8,602 nucleotides of DNA from an uncultured Bacteroidaceae bacterium (GCA_904501945.1 CAJGCU010000094.1:1-8602), one strand, 5' to 3'. Shown: positions 1-7,413, counted from the first letter of the stretch. Numbers and translations are program-made. The notes: generated by a model from the letters alone, not told the origin.

Positions 1-1176
1 GACGCTGCTGTTGCTGCTGAAGACTATGCTGCATACGAGGACTACCTCAACTACCGTAAGAACATGGGCGAACTCATCAACGATGCAAATATCGCTCCTG
101 CTATTGCAGAACAGAACACTTACCTCACTGTTAACTATGCAGACGCTGCTAAGCTCACAGAGTTCAAGAAGTCACTTGCTGTTCCTTACAACATGGCTAT
201 CTTCGGTCAGCTCGGCGCTGCTGACGCTTCTGAAGCAAATCCTGTAAACATCACAAGCCTTCTCCAGAACCCATCATTCGAAAAGCCTAATGGCGAGAAC
301 GACCCATCTTCAGGATGGAAGGGCGTAAGAATAGAGGAGGGTACTTCTATCAGCCCATCAGCTAACGAATATGCTCGTGGACATGCTGAAATCTGGAATG
401 CTTCTGCATTCATACTTTCTCAGAAGCTTTCTAACCTCCCAGCAGGTACATACGAGCTTCGCGTGAAGGCTGTATACCGTGACGGTTACGATGTTGCTGT
501 TGACCGCATCTTGGCTTACAGAGAAGCTGGAGGCGAAGAAAACTGGGCAAACCACAACGCAGAGCTGTTCATGAAGGCCAGCGATGAGAACGACCAGTTC
601 ACTTACATCAAGGCTATCCAGTCTATTGGCGGCACAGAGAACTCTTTCACTGAGGTGGTTACTGCATACAATACAGAAGAGGAAGAAATCGACGGCGAGC
701 TTGTTATTACTAAGTTCCCATCAAAGATTCAGACTCTTGCTCCAGAAGGAGAAGGCGAAACTATGCCAGATGTAACTTATGAGCACAAGACAGAAGGCTC
801 TTATCCATTCGACGAAAGACGTGAAGTTGACGGCGAAATCCTCTACTTCCCATCTTCAATGTACGGTTTCTACTCATGGTGTGTTAACAACCCAGAGGCT
901 GTTACTAACAAGGTACAGATTGAAATCAGCAGAGGCGAGTCAATTGAAGTAGGTATCCGCAAGACTAAGGCTATCGGCGGTGACTGGGTAATCATGGACG
1001 ACTTCGAACTCTTCTACCTCTCAGGTGAAAAGTACAAGAATGACGTTGTAGCTATCGAAGACATCGCTCCAGCTGCTGACGAAGACGCTCCTATCTACAA
1101 CGTTGCTGGTCAGATTGTTGACAAGTCTTACAAGGGCATCGTTATCAAGAACGGCGTGAAGTTCATCAACAAGTAA
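1..1176 (+). CDS. Secreted surface protein, carbohydrate-binding-like domain, 3' part (partial)
   Basis: The reading frame is open from the first base, so the start and any signal peptide lie outside the window; 391 residues are visible. The first ~85 residues are Ala/Asp/Glu-rich and probably helical. From about residue 90 the sequence begins NPSFE and continues with a GW, then LPAGTYELRVKAVYR and, near residue 335, GDWVIMDDFELFYL. This start-and-end pattern is typical of galactose-binding/CBM-like beta-sandwiches in Bacteroidota surface glycan proteins. A Glu/Thr-rich stretch of roughly 100 residues interrupts the middle. The last 26 residues (from residue 366, YNVAGQIVDK, ending KGIVIKNGVKFINK) match the C-terminal tail common on Prevotella/Bacteroides exported proteins, which resembles type IX secretion sorting tails. 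Codons are strongly biased (Lys nearly always AAG, Asn AAC), suggesting high expression. The ligand and any catalytic activity cannot be told from this part. An internal ATG at 64 is not the true start because the frame is open upstream with the same composition. Confidence 0.75.
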   Translation, partial: DAAVAAEDYAAYEDYLNYRKNMGELINDANIAPAIAEQNTYLTVNYADAAKLTEFKKSLAVPYNMAIFGQLGAADASEANPVNITSLLQNPSFEKPNGENDPSSGWKGVRIEEGTSISPSANEYARGHAEIWNASAFILSQKLSNLPAGTYELRVKAVYRDGYDVAVDRILAYREAGGEENWANHNAELFMKASDENDQFTYIKAIQSIGGTENSFTEVVTAYNTEEEEIDGELVITKFPSKIQTLAPEGEGETMPDVTYEHKTEGSYPFDERREVDGEILYFPSSMYGFYSWCVNNPEAVTNKVQIEISRGESIEVGIRKTKAIGGDWVIMDDFELFYLSGEKYKNDVVAIEDIAPAADEDAPIYNVAGQIVDKSYKGIVIKNGVKFINK

Positions 1177-1199
1177 TTGTCCTAACAATCCATATCATG

Positions 1200-1229
1200 A
1201 GGGGGAAGCCATCACGGCTTCCCCTTTTT
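1200..1229 (+). terminator. Intrinsic terminator of the secreted protein gene
   Basis: A 9-bp perfect stem GGGGAAGCC (1202-1210) pairs with GGCTTCCCC (1216-1224) around a 5-base loop (ATCAC). Five T follow at 1225-1229. It lies 25 bp after the stop codon, in the orientation of the upstream gene. The outer A1200/G1201 could extend the stem into the T-tract. Confidence 0.92.
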
Positions 1230-1252
1230 GTGTATCTTCCCCTTTTGTGTAG
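1218..1252 (+). repeat. Tandem duplication of terminator 3' arm and T-tract
   Basis: CTTCCCCTTTTTGTGTA at 1218-1234 is followed by CTTCCCCTTTTGTGTA at 1236-1251. The copies are nearly identical, one T shorter in the second, with an 18-bp period. The first copy is the 3' arm and T-run of the intrinsic terminator. The second copy could also pair with the 5' arm GGGGAAG at 1202-1208. Confidence 0.85.
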
Positions 1253-1288
1253 TAATGTTTTACTGGCCATATTTTTTCTTTTTTTTGT

Positions 1289-1296
1289 TATCTTTG
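1289..1296 (+). promoter_or_regulatory. Possible distal promoter -7 element upstream of mutS
   Basis: TATCTTTG fits the Bacteroidota -7 consensus TAnnTTTG exactly. No TTTG-like -33 element is seen about 20 bp upstream, where the sequence is TGGCC followed by a T-rich tract (1272-1286). It could be a second, distal start for mutS about 90 bp upstream of the coding region, or a chance match in T-rich DNA. Confidence 0.45.
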
Positions 1297-1335
1297 AATC
1301 AGATAGGAGGCATCTTGGCATAATATTCAGGTAAA

Positions 1336-1369
1336 CTTGGTGTTCTGTACATGATTTTCGCTATCTTTG
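1336..1369 (+). promoter_or_regulatory. Probable mutS promoter (Bacteroidota sigma-ABfr type)
   Basis: A perfect -7 element TATCTTTG lies at 1362-1369. A -33-like CTTGG lies at 1336-1340, about 21-22 bp upstream. Initiation a few bases past the -7 box would give mutS a leader of only about 15 nt, AT-rich and without a Shine-Dalgarno sequence, as is usual in this phylum. Confidence 0.7.
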
Positions 1370-1389
1370 TATTCAAATAGTTTGAAATT

Positions 1390-4017
1390 ATGGCGAAGAA
1401 AGATGAACTCACTCCGATGATGAAGCAGTTTTATGATTTGAAGGCAAAGCATCCTGATGCTTTGCTGCTGTTTCGTTGTGGTGACTTCTATGAGACATAT
1501 AATGAGGACGCTTCAGTGGCAGCAGAGATATTGGGCATTACGCTGACGAAACGTAGCAGCGTAGCAGGTACTTCGGCCAGCGGGACAGCTATGGCAGGAT
1601 TCCCTTATCATGCGTTGGATACGTATCTTCCGAAACTGGTTAGAGCGGGAAAACGTGTGGCGATTTGCGACCAGCTGGAGGATCCGAAGCTGACGAAGAA
1701 GTTGGTGAAGCGTGGCATTACGGAGCTGGTGACGCCGGGTGTTGCTTTGTCGGACAATGTGCTGAGCACGAAAGAAAATAACTTTTTGGCTTCGGTGCAT
1801 TTCGGCAAGTCGGCTTGCGGCGTGGCATTGCTTGACATTTCAACGGGTGAGTTCTTGTGTGCGGAGGGAACAACTGACTATGTGGATAAGCTGTTGACAA
1901 ACTTTGCGCCAAAGGAGGTGCTGTTTGAACGTGGCAGACGTTTGATGTTTGAGGGGAATTTTGGAGGCCGATTCTTTACTTTTGAACTGGATGACTGGAT
2001 TTATACGGATGATTCGGCACGTAAGAAGCTGCTGACGCATTTTGGCACGAAGAACCTGAAGGGTTATGGTGTTGAGCATCTGAAGAATGGCGTGGTGGCA
2101 GCTGGTGCAATACTGTATTATCTGGAACAGACGCAACATACGCATATATCGCATATCCGTAACATTTCCCAGATAGAGGAGAACAGATATGTGAGGATGG
2201 ATAAGTTTACGGTAAGAAGTCTGGAGCTGCTTGGCTCGATGAATGAAGGTGGAAATAGCCTGCTTTCGGTAATAGACAAGACGGTGAGTCCGATGGGAGC
2301 GAGAATGCTGCGTCGTTGGGTGGTGTTTCCTTTGAAGAGCGTGAAGCCCATTGTGGAGCGTCAGGATGTGGTGGAGCATTTCTTCCGTGAGCCTGAATTG
2401 CGGGATGCGATAGAGGAATGTCTGCTGCAAATAGGCGACCTTGAGCGCATTGCGAGTAAGGTGGCCGTGGGGCGTGTGAACCCTCGCGAGATGGTGCAGC
2501 TGATGCTGTCGCTGAAGGCGATAGAGCCTATCAAGAATATGTGTATGCAGACGGAGAGCGAGAGTCTTCGTAGTATTGGCGAGCAATTGGATGCTTGTGT
2601 GACATTGCGTGAGCGGATTGAGAAAGAGATGAATCCTTCGCCGCCGATATTGGTGAACAAGGGGAATGTGATTGCCGATGGCGTGAATGCCGAGTTGGAT
2701 GAGTTGCGTCAGATTGCTTATTCTGGTAAGGATTATCTGCTGAAGATTCAGCAGCGAGAGGCAGAGGCGACAGGCATACAGAGTTTGAAAATCGGTTTCA
2801 ATAATGTGTTTGGCTACTATATGGAAGTGCGAAACACTTATAAGGATCTTGTGCCGCAGGAATGGATTCGCAAGCAGACGCTGACTCAGGCTGAACGCTA
2901 CATTACGCAAGAGCTGAAAGAATATGAGGAGAAGATTTTGGGTGCGGAAGAAAAGATTTTAGCATTAGAGATGAATCTGTTTAATCAGCTGGTGATGGCT
3001 GCAGCTGATTACATTCCTCAGATTCAGCAGAATGCAACACTGATAGGAAAGATTGACTGCCTGCTGTCTTTTGCCATTGCGGCTAAAGAATATCGATATA
3101 ACCGTCCTGTGATAGACGAGAGTTTGGTGATTGACATCAAGCAAGGCCGACATCCTGTGATCGAACGACAGATGCCTGTGGGAGAGGAATATGTGGCAAA
3201 TGATTTGTATCTGGATTCTGAACGTCAGCAGATTATTATCTTGACTGGTCCTAATATGGCAGGTAAGTCTGCTTTGCTCAGGCAGACTGCGCTGATTACG
3301 CTGATGGCTCAGATGGGTAGTTTTGTGCCTGCTGAAAGTGCACATATCGGATTGACAGATAAGATTTTCACGCGTGTAGGAGCGTCTGACAATATTTCTA
3401 TGGGCGAATCTACATTTATGGTAGAAATGAACGAGGCTGCAAGTATCTTAAACAACTTGAGCGCGAGGTCGTTGGTGCTGTTTGACGAGTTAGGACGAGG
3501 AACCTCTACCTATGACGGCATTTCTATTGCGTGGTCAATTGTGGAGCATATACACGAGAATCCTAAAGCACGGGCAAGAACACTTTTTGCCACTCACTAT
3601 CATGAGTTGAACGAGATGGAGAAGCAGTTGCAGCGAGTGAAGAACTTTAACGTAAGCGTGAAAGAAGTGAATGGTCGTGTCATTTTCATGCGTAAGCTGG
3701 TGCCTGGTGGTAGTGAGCATTCGTTTGGTATTCATGTGGCAAAGATAGCAGGTATGGCACCTGCGGTTGTAAAAAGGGCAGAGCAGGTGCTGCAAGAACT
3801 GGAGGCTAATAACTCTGGTGATGGCATTAGCCGGCCAAAGACAGAAGCCATTCTGACACCTGGAGGCGGTAGTGCTCAATTGAGTTTCTTCCAGTTGGAT
3901 GACCCTGTGCTTTGCCAGATTCGTGATGAAATAGTTAATCTCGATATCAATGCCTTAACTCCGCTTGAAGCATTGAACAAGCTGAACGAAATCAAGAAGA
4001 TTGTGAAAGGGCGTTAA
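1390..4017 (+). CDS. mutS: DNA mismatch repair protein MutS
   Basis: MutS binds mismatches and small loops as a dimer and uses ATP to signal to MutL. The 875-residue protein is full length for the family. The N-terminal mismatch-binding domain carries the Phe-x-Glu motif as FYE at residues 33-35, with the F wedging beside the mispair. The C-terminal ATPase has Walker A GPNMAGKS (620-627), Walker B LVLFDE ending at D699-E700, the signature-like GRGTST (702-707) and ATHYHEL with the conserved His (734-740). QLSFF at residues 830-834 looks like a sliding-clamp binding motif, followed by the C-terminal dimerisation helices. The start is supported by the family-typical opening (LTPMMKQFYDLKAKHPD) and by the promoter just upstream. 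The gene is monocistronic and convergent with the YitT-family gene, with 3 bp between stops. Codon use is less biased than in the two end genes, consistent with modest expression. Confidence 0.98.
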   Translation: MAKKDELTPMMKQFYDLKAKHPDALLLFRCGDFYETYNEDASVAAEILGITLTKRSSVAGTSASGTAMAGFPYHALDTYLPKLVRAGKRVAICDQLEDPKLTKKLVKRGITELVTPGVALSDNVLSTKENNFLASVHFGKSACGVALLDISTGEFLCAEGTTDYVDKLLTNFAPKEVLFERGRRLMFEGNFGGRFFTFELDDWIYTDDSARKKLLTHFGTKNLKGYGVEHLKNGVVAAGAILYYLEQTQHTHISHIRNISQIEENRYVRMDKFTVRSLELLGSMNEGGNSLLSVIDKTVSPMGARMLRRWVVFPLKSVKPIVERQDVVEHFFREPELRDAIEECLLQIGDLERIASKVAVGRVNPREMVQLMLSLKAIEPIKNMCMQTESESLRSIGEQLDACVTLRERIEKEMNPSPPILVNKGNVIADGVNAELDELRQIAYSGKDYLLKIQQREAEATGIQSLKIGFNNVFGYYMEVRNTYKDLVPQEWIRKQTLTQAERYITQELKEYEEKILGAEEKILALEMNLFNQLVMAAADYIPQIQQNATLIGKIDCLLSFAIAAKEYRYNRPVIDESLVIDIKQGRHPVIERQMPVGEEYVANDLYLDSERQQIIILTGPNMAGKSALLRQTALITLMAQMGSFVPAESAHIGLTDKIFTRVGASDNISMGESTFMVEMNEAASILNNLSARSLVLFDELGRGTSTYDGISIAWSIVEHIHENPKARARTLFATHYHELNEMEKQLQRVKNFNVSVKEVNGRVIFMRKLVPGGSEHSFGIHVAKIAGMAPAVVKRAEQVLQELEANNSGDGISRPKTEAILTPGGGSAQLSFFQLDDPVLCQIRDEIVNLDINALTPLEALNKLNEIKKIVKGR

Positions 4018-4027
4018 CTCCTAACGC
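4011..4027. repeat. Palindrome across the convergent mutS and yitT-like stop codons
   Basis: GCGTTA (4011-4016) and TAACGC (4022-4027) form a perfect 6-bp inverted repeat with a 5-base loop. It covers the TAA of mutS (4015-4017) and the TAG of the opposing gene (4021-4023). No T-run follows on either strand, so it is not a standard intrinsic terminator. No other terminator is visible between these genes. Confidence 0.6.
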
Positions 4028-4914
4028 AGCGGTGCAAACCCTTCGCCATATACACTTTCTGCCTTTGTCTGAGAGATGAAGGCTGTTGGGTCTATTGCCT
4101 TAACTAGACGGAATAAGGCTACAGACTGGCTCTTCTTAGCTACAACCATAAGGACGTTGACAGGCTGTCCGCTATAGCATCCTGTTCCGGGCAATAAGGT
4201 TGCGGAGCGGTCCATATCCTTGCTGATGGCTTCGTAGATGGCTTGTGGATGCTTGGAAATGATGAAGAACTGGACAGATTGCTGCACGTAGTTCATGACG
4301 TAGTCAAGAACCAATGAGCATACAAACATTTCGACAAAGCCGAACACAAGGCGTCGCCAGTCGTGGAAAATGAGGTAAGAGGCACTGATGATGACAATGT
4401 CAAGATAGAGCAGCATTCGGCCAAGGCTGATGTTTTTATGCTTGTTGACAATAGCTGCAATAATGTCAGTTCCGCCTGTGCTGCCTTGGTGCAAGAAACA
4501 TTGTGCCAGCCCCATTCCGCACAGCGAAGCGCCAATGATAACAGCCATGAAGCTTTGGTCTTCTCCTAAGAAGCGAGGGAGATGAGTGACGCCTTCGCCT
4601 GCTCCTGCAAGGAAAATGCGTTGCATTGCCCATAGCATGAAAGTGAGCATGAAAACACCGTAGATGGTTTTGATACAGAATTTAATTCCGAGGATTTTCA
4701 TGGCGAGGAGGAGAAGAAATATGTTGAAAATGAGATAAGTTACTTGTATCTCAAGACCTGTAGCATAGTAAATGAGTGCGCACACGCCAGTAAGTCCTCC
4801 TGAAGAAATTTCATAAGGAAGAAGGAATGCTGTCCATCCGAGGGAGTAGATGCCTAAACCGAGGGTGATGAAGAGATAATCCTGTACCTCGTTTTTCCAG
4901 TTGATAGTTTTCAT
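4021..4914 (-). CDS. YitT-family (DUF161/DUF2179) integral membrane protein
   Basis: The 297-residue protein has the YitT-family layout: an N-terminal membrane part and a C-terminal soluble DUF2179 domain. Hydrophobic segments lie at about residues 13-33, 39-53, 57-76, 79-98, 121-141, 165-183 and 189-208. Conserved family features include FLLPYEISSGGLTG (30-43) and HQGSTGGTD (142-150). The soluble domain (about 215-290) contains the typical GTGCYSGQPVNVLMVVAKK stretch. The family is widespread; its transport substrate or role is not established. The frame stays open upstream into the recA 3' end, but the ATG at 4912-4914 is preferred: family homology begins at MKTINWK, and a longer form would overlap recA out of frame with an unconserved Lys/Gln-rich sequence. 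No TAnnTTTG promoter is evident in the 124 bp upstream, so it may depend on read-through from recA past two stem-loops. Confidence 0.93.
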   Translation of the reverse strand: MKTINWKNEVQDYLFITLGLGIYSLGWTAFLLPYEISSGGLTGVCALIYYATGLEIQVTYLIFNIFLLLLAMKILGIKFCIKTIYGVFMLTFMLWAMQRIFLAGAGEGVTHLPRFLGEDQSFMAVIIGASLCGMGLAQCFLHQGSTGGTDIIAAIVNKHKNISLGRMLLYLDIVIISASYLIFHDWRRLVFGFVEMFVCSLVLDYVMNYVQQSVQFFIISKHPQAIYEAISKDMDRSATLLPGTGCYSGQPVNVLMVVAKKSQSVALFRLVKAIDPTAFISQTKAESVYGEGFAPLR

Positions 4915-4951
4915 TGTTGCAAGTTTTAATATAGCTGTGTTCTTATAAGGC

Positions 4952-4988
4952 ACAAGCTCCGGAATGCTATTGGCAGCCCGGAGCTTGT
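4952..4988 (-). terminator. Strong stem-loop between recA and the YitT-family gene
   Basis: ACAAGCTCCGG (4952-4962) pairs perfectly over 11 bp with CCGGAGCTTGT (4978-4988) around a 15-base loop, within which TGC/GCA (4965-4967, 4973-4975) can add 3 bp. It lies 50 bp past the recA stop. On the transcribed (-) strand no T-run follows (GCCTTATAAG), so it may be a recA terminator of non-canonical form, a processing or stabilising hairpin, or a partial attenuator of the downstream gene. Confidence 0.5.
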
Positions 4989-4999
4989 CGTATGTATTT

Positions 5000-5038
5000 A
5001 ACGGGTTGTTAATCTTTTGTTGTATTGCTTGACCCGTT
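5000..5038 (-). repeat. Inverted repeat directly after the recA stop
   Basis: AACGGGT (5000-5006) and ACCCGTT (5032-5038) are a perfect 7-bp inverted repeat with a 25-base AT-rich spacer. One arm starts at the base after the recA stop codon. No T-run follows on the (-) strand. This is weaker than the neighbouring 11-bp stem-loop and could be chance. Confidence 0.4.
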
Positions 5039-6097
5039 TTATTCTTCGCTGTCAGATGAAGAGGGGACGAAGCTGCTGCCTGTAATGACTGTAAGAATTT
5101 TCTTTTCGATTTCTTCTGCCAGTTCAGGATTGTCGAGCATAAGTTGCTTGGTGGCATCGCGGCCTTGTGCAAGGCGAGTGTCCTCGTAGCTGTACCAGCT
5201 TCCGCTTTTCTTGATGATGCCTGTATCTACTCCTAAATCAACAATCTCACCGCTTCTGCTGATGCCTTCGCCATACATGATGTCGAATTCACAACGGCGG
5301 AATGGGGGAGCAACTTTGTTCTTGACAATCTTGATTTTTGTAAGATTTCCAAGTATTTCTTCCCCATTCTTGACAGATGTGCCTTTACGCACATCAATAC
5401 GAACACTTGCGTAGAATTTCAACGCATTACCTCCTGTTGTTGTTTCTGGGTTGCCGAACATGACACCAATTTTCTCGCGCAATTGGTTGATGAAAATACA
5501 GGTAGTGTTGGTCTTGTTGATGTTTCCTGTCAGTTTGCGAAGTGCCTGACTCATCAAACGTGCATGGAGTCCGACTTTGTTCTCACCCATATCTCCTTCT
5601 ATTTCAGCCTTAGGAGTGAGCGCTGCCACAGAGTCTATGACGATGATGTCCACTGCGCTAGAGCGTATGAGTAGGTCTGCAATTTCTAATGCCTGCTCTC
5701 CGTTGTCGGGCTGACTGATGAGGAGATTGGATATATCTACGCCCAGTTTTTCTGCATAGAAGCGGTCGAAAGCGTGTTCTGCATCGATGAAAGCTGCTAC
5801 GCCTCCTGCTTTTTGACATTCAGCTATTGCATGAATGGCCAATGTAGTCTTACCAGATGATTCTGGACCAAATATCTCGATGATGCGTCCTTTTGGATAG
5901 CCGCCGACACCGAGAGCAGCATTGAGTCCAATGGAACCTGAAGGTATCACGTCAATATGCTCGATGTTTTCATCGCCCATCTTCATGATAGCTCCCTTGC
6001 CAAAACTCTTCTCTATCTTTTCCAGCGCCGCTTGCAGCGCTTTCATCTTTTGCTGCTGTGGCGATAGGTTCGCTTCTTCTTTCTTTTCTTTTGCCAT
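5039..6097 (-). CDS. recA: Recombinase RecA
   Basis: RecA forms ATP-dependent filaments on single-stranded DNA, drives strand exchange and activates LexA-type self-cleavage. The 352 residues match the family length. The N-terminal helix ends in EKSFGKGAIMKMGD (29-42). Walker A is GPESSGKT (77-84) and Walker B is IIVIDSVAAL with D155. The L1 DNA-binding loop lies near EGDMGENKVGLHAR (167-180) and L2 near NQLREKIGVMFGNPETTTGG (204-223). The protein ends in an acidic tail (SDSEE), usual for RecA. The start MAKEKKEE fits family N-termini. It lies 25 bp after the polyamine dehydrogenase with no good TAnnTTTG element in the gap, so it is probably transcribed from the promoter upstream of that gene, possibly with a promoter inside it. 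No obvious LexA-type palindrome is seen in the 25-bp gap. Confidence 0.99.
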   Translation of the reverse strand: MAKEKKEEANLSPQQQKMKALQAALEKIEKSFGKGAIMKMGDENIEHIDVIPSGSIGLNAALGVGGYPKGRIIEIFGPESSGKTTLAIHAIAECQKAGGVAAFIDAEHAFDRFYAEKLGVDISNLLISQPDNGEQALEIADLLIRSSAVDIIVIDSVAALTPKAEIEGDMGENKVGLHARLMSQALRKLTGNINKTNTTCIFINQLREKIGVMFGNPETTTGGNALKFYASVRIDVRKGTSVKNGEEILGNLTKIKIVKNKVAPPFRRCEFDIMYGEGISRSGEIVDLGVDTGIIKKSGSWYSYEDTRLAQGRDATKQLMLDNPELAEEIEKKILTVITGSSFVPSSSDSEE

Positions 6098-6122
6098 ATA
6101 TGTATGATGTTAAACTACTTTC

Positions 6123-7364
6123 TTATAGTTCAAGGTCGCCATCGTGAATCTCATGCCAAGGCAGTCCCTGCTTGTTAAGCTGTTCCATGAATGGGTCTGG
6201 GTCGAATTCTTCCACATTCCATACGCCTGGGCGCTTCCAGATGCCCTTGAGGTACATCATGGCGCCAATCATTGCAGGAACACCTGTCGTGTAGCTGACT
6301 CCTTGCATGCCTGTTTCTTCATAAGCAGCTTGATGTGAGCAGTTGTTGTAAACGTAATATGTGCGTTCTTTGCCGTCTTTGATACCGCGGATGCGACAGC
6401 CGATAGAAGTCTGTCCTTCGTAGTTCTCTCCGAGGTCTTGCGGATTAGGCAGGACAGCTTTGAGGAACTGGAGCGGAACAATCTTGACTTTTACAGGGCC
6501 GCTGCCGTCTGCTGCTTCAGCCGTATATTCGATTTCATCAATGCGAGACATGCCGATGTTCTGTATAACATCAAGATGCTTGAGATATTGTTCGCCGAAA
6601 GTCATCCAGAAGCGAGCGCGCTTGATAGTCGGGTAGTTCTTAACCAGCGACTCAATCTCTTCGTGATGCAGCAGGTATGACTCTTTTGGACCGATTTCGG
6701 GGTAGGTGAGCGGCTGGTGAATTTCCAGCGGTTCGGTTTCTACCCATTGACCGTTTTCCCAATAGAGTCCCTTTTGGGTAATCTCGCGTATGTTGATTTC
6801 TGGGTTGAAGTTCGTTGCGAAAGCCTTGTGGTGGTCACCCGCGTTGCAGTCAACGATGTCGAGATACTGAATCTCGTCAAAGTGGTGCTTAGCAGCGTAA
6901 GCCGTGTAGATAGAGGTTACGCCTGGGTCGAAACCGCAGCCGAGGATAGCTGTCAGACCAGCCTGCTCAAAGCGCTCTTTGAAAGCCCATTGCCATGAGT
7001 ACTCAAAATGCGCTTCGTCCTTCGGTTCGTAGTTGGCAGTGTCAAGGTAGCTTACCCCGCTTTGCAGACAAGCCTCCATGATGGTCAGGTCTTGATATGG
7101 CAAGGCGAGGTTCATCACGAGGTCTGGCTTGTATTCGTTAAAGAGCGCTACCAGTTCAGGCACATTGTCTGCATCTACCTGTGCGGTCTTGATGCTGCCG
7201 GCAGGAACCAGTCCTTTGTCTTCTATAGCCTTGGCTAAAGCCTTGCATTTAGACTCTGTGCGGCTGGCTATCATGATGTCAGTAAATACGTCGCTGTTCT
7301 GAGCGACCTTGTGTGCAGCTACAGAGGCAACACCTCCTGCACCGATGATAAGTACTTTTCCCAT
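6123..7364 (-). CDS. Carboxynorspermidine/carboxyspermidine dehydrogenase (saccharopine dehydrogenase family)
   Basis: This 413-residue protein belongs to the Lys9/saccharopine dehydrogenase-like NADP-dependent family. An N-terminal Rossmann fold starts MGKVLIIGAGGVASVAAHKV with the dinucleotide-binding GAGGVA at residues 8-13; IASRT (33-37) follows at the end of strand 2. LGCGFDPGVTSIYTAYAAKH and the C-terminal CSHQAAYEETGMQGVSYTTG with VPAMIGAMMYLKGIW are typical of the polyamine subfamily rather than of true saccharopine dehydrogenases. Known members reductively condense aspartate semialdehyde with putrescine or diaminopropane to carboxyspermidine or carboxynorspermidine, which a separate decarboxylase (not in this window) converts to spermidine or norspermidine. 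Which diamine is preferred cannot be read from sequence; Bacteroidota generally make spermidine by this route. The gene precedes recA by 25 bp on the same strand and has a promoter element 36 bp upstream. Many annotations call such proteins simply saccharopine dehydrogenase. Confidence 0.88.
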   Translation of the reverse strand: MGKVLIIGAGGVASVAAHKVAQNSDVFTDIMIASRTESKCKALAKAIEDKGLVPAGSIKTAQVDADNVPELVALFNEYKPDLVMNLALPYQDLTIMEACLQSGVSYLDTANYEPKDEAHFEYSWQWAFKERFEQAGLTAILGCGFDPGVTSIYTAYAAKHHFDEIQYLDIVDCNAGDHHKAFATNFNPEINIREITQKGLYWENGQWVETEPLEIHQPLTYPEIGPKESYLLHHEEIESLVKNYPTIKRARFWMTFGEQYLKHLDVIQNIGMSRIDEIEYTAEAADGSGPVKVKIVPLQFLKAVLPNPQDLGENYEGQTSIGCRIRGIKDGKERTYYVYNNCSHQAAYEETGMQGVSYTTGVPAMIGAMMYLKGIWKRPGVWNVEEFDPDPFMEQLNKQGLPWHEIHDGDLEL

Positions 7365-7399
7365 TTATATAATTAATAATGTGTGTTTTGATTTGGTTA

Positions 7400-7407
7400 C
7401 AAAGATA
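7400..7407 (-). promoter_or_regulatory. Promoter -7 element for the dehydrogenase-recA transcript
   Basis: On the (-) strand this reads TATCTTTG, a perfect Bacteroidota -7 element, ending 36 bp before the start codon and implying a leader of about 30 nt. No TTTG is found at the -33 position (about 7427-7432); that position falls inside the 7-bp tandem repeat. Confidence 0.6.
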
Positions 7408-7413
7408 ATATAA

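Noticed and set aside
1840..2910. Long (-) strand open frame, 356 codons, inside mutS
   Set aside because: It is antisense to a certain gene, has a His/Leu/Gln/Arg-rich composition with no family features, and no promoter. It arises from the codon pattern of mutS.
4915..5172. Upstream extension of the YitT-family gene into recA (86 extra codons)
   Set aside because: The extension overlaps recA out of frame, encodes an unconserved Lys/Gln/Ser-rich sequence and crosses two stem-loops. Family homology begins at the ATG at 4914.
6098..6122. TAGTTTAA on the (-) strand before recA as a -7 element
   Set aside because: It matches TAnnTTTG poorly (last two bases differ) and has no TTTG at the -33 distance, so it was not listed as a promoter.
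6717..6998. (+) strand frames inside the polyamine dehydrogenase
   Set aside because: These short frames lack conserved features and promoters and lie wholly within a well-supported gene on the other strand.
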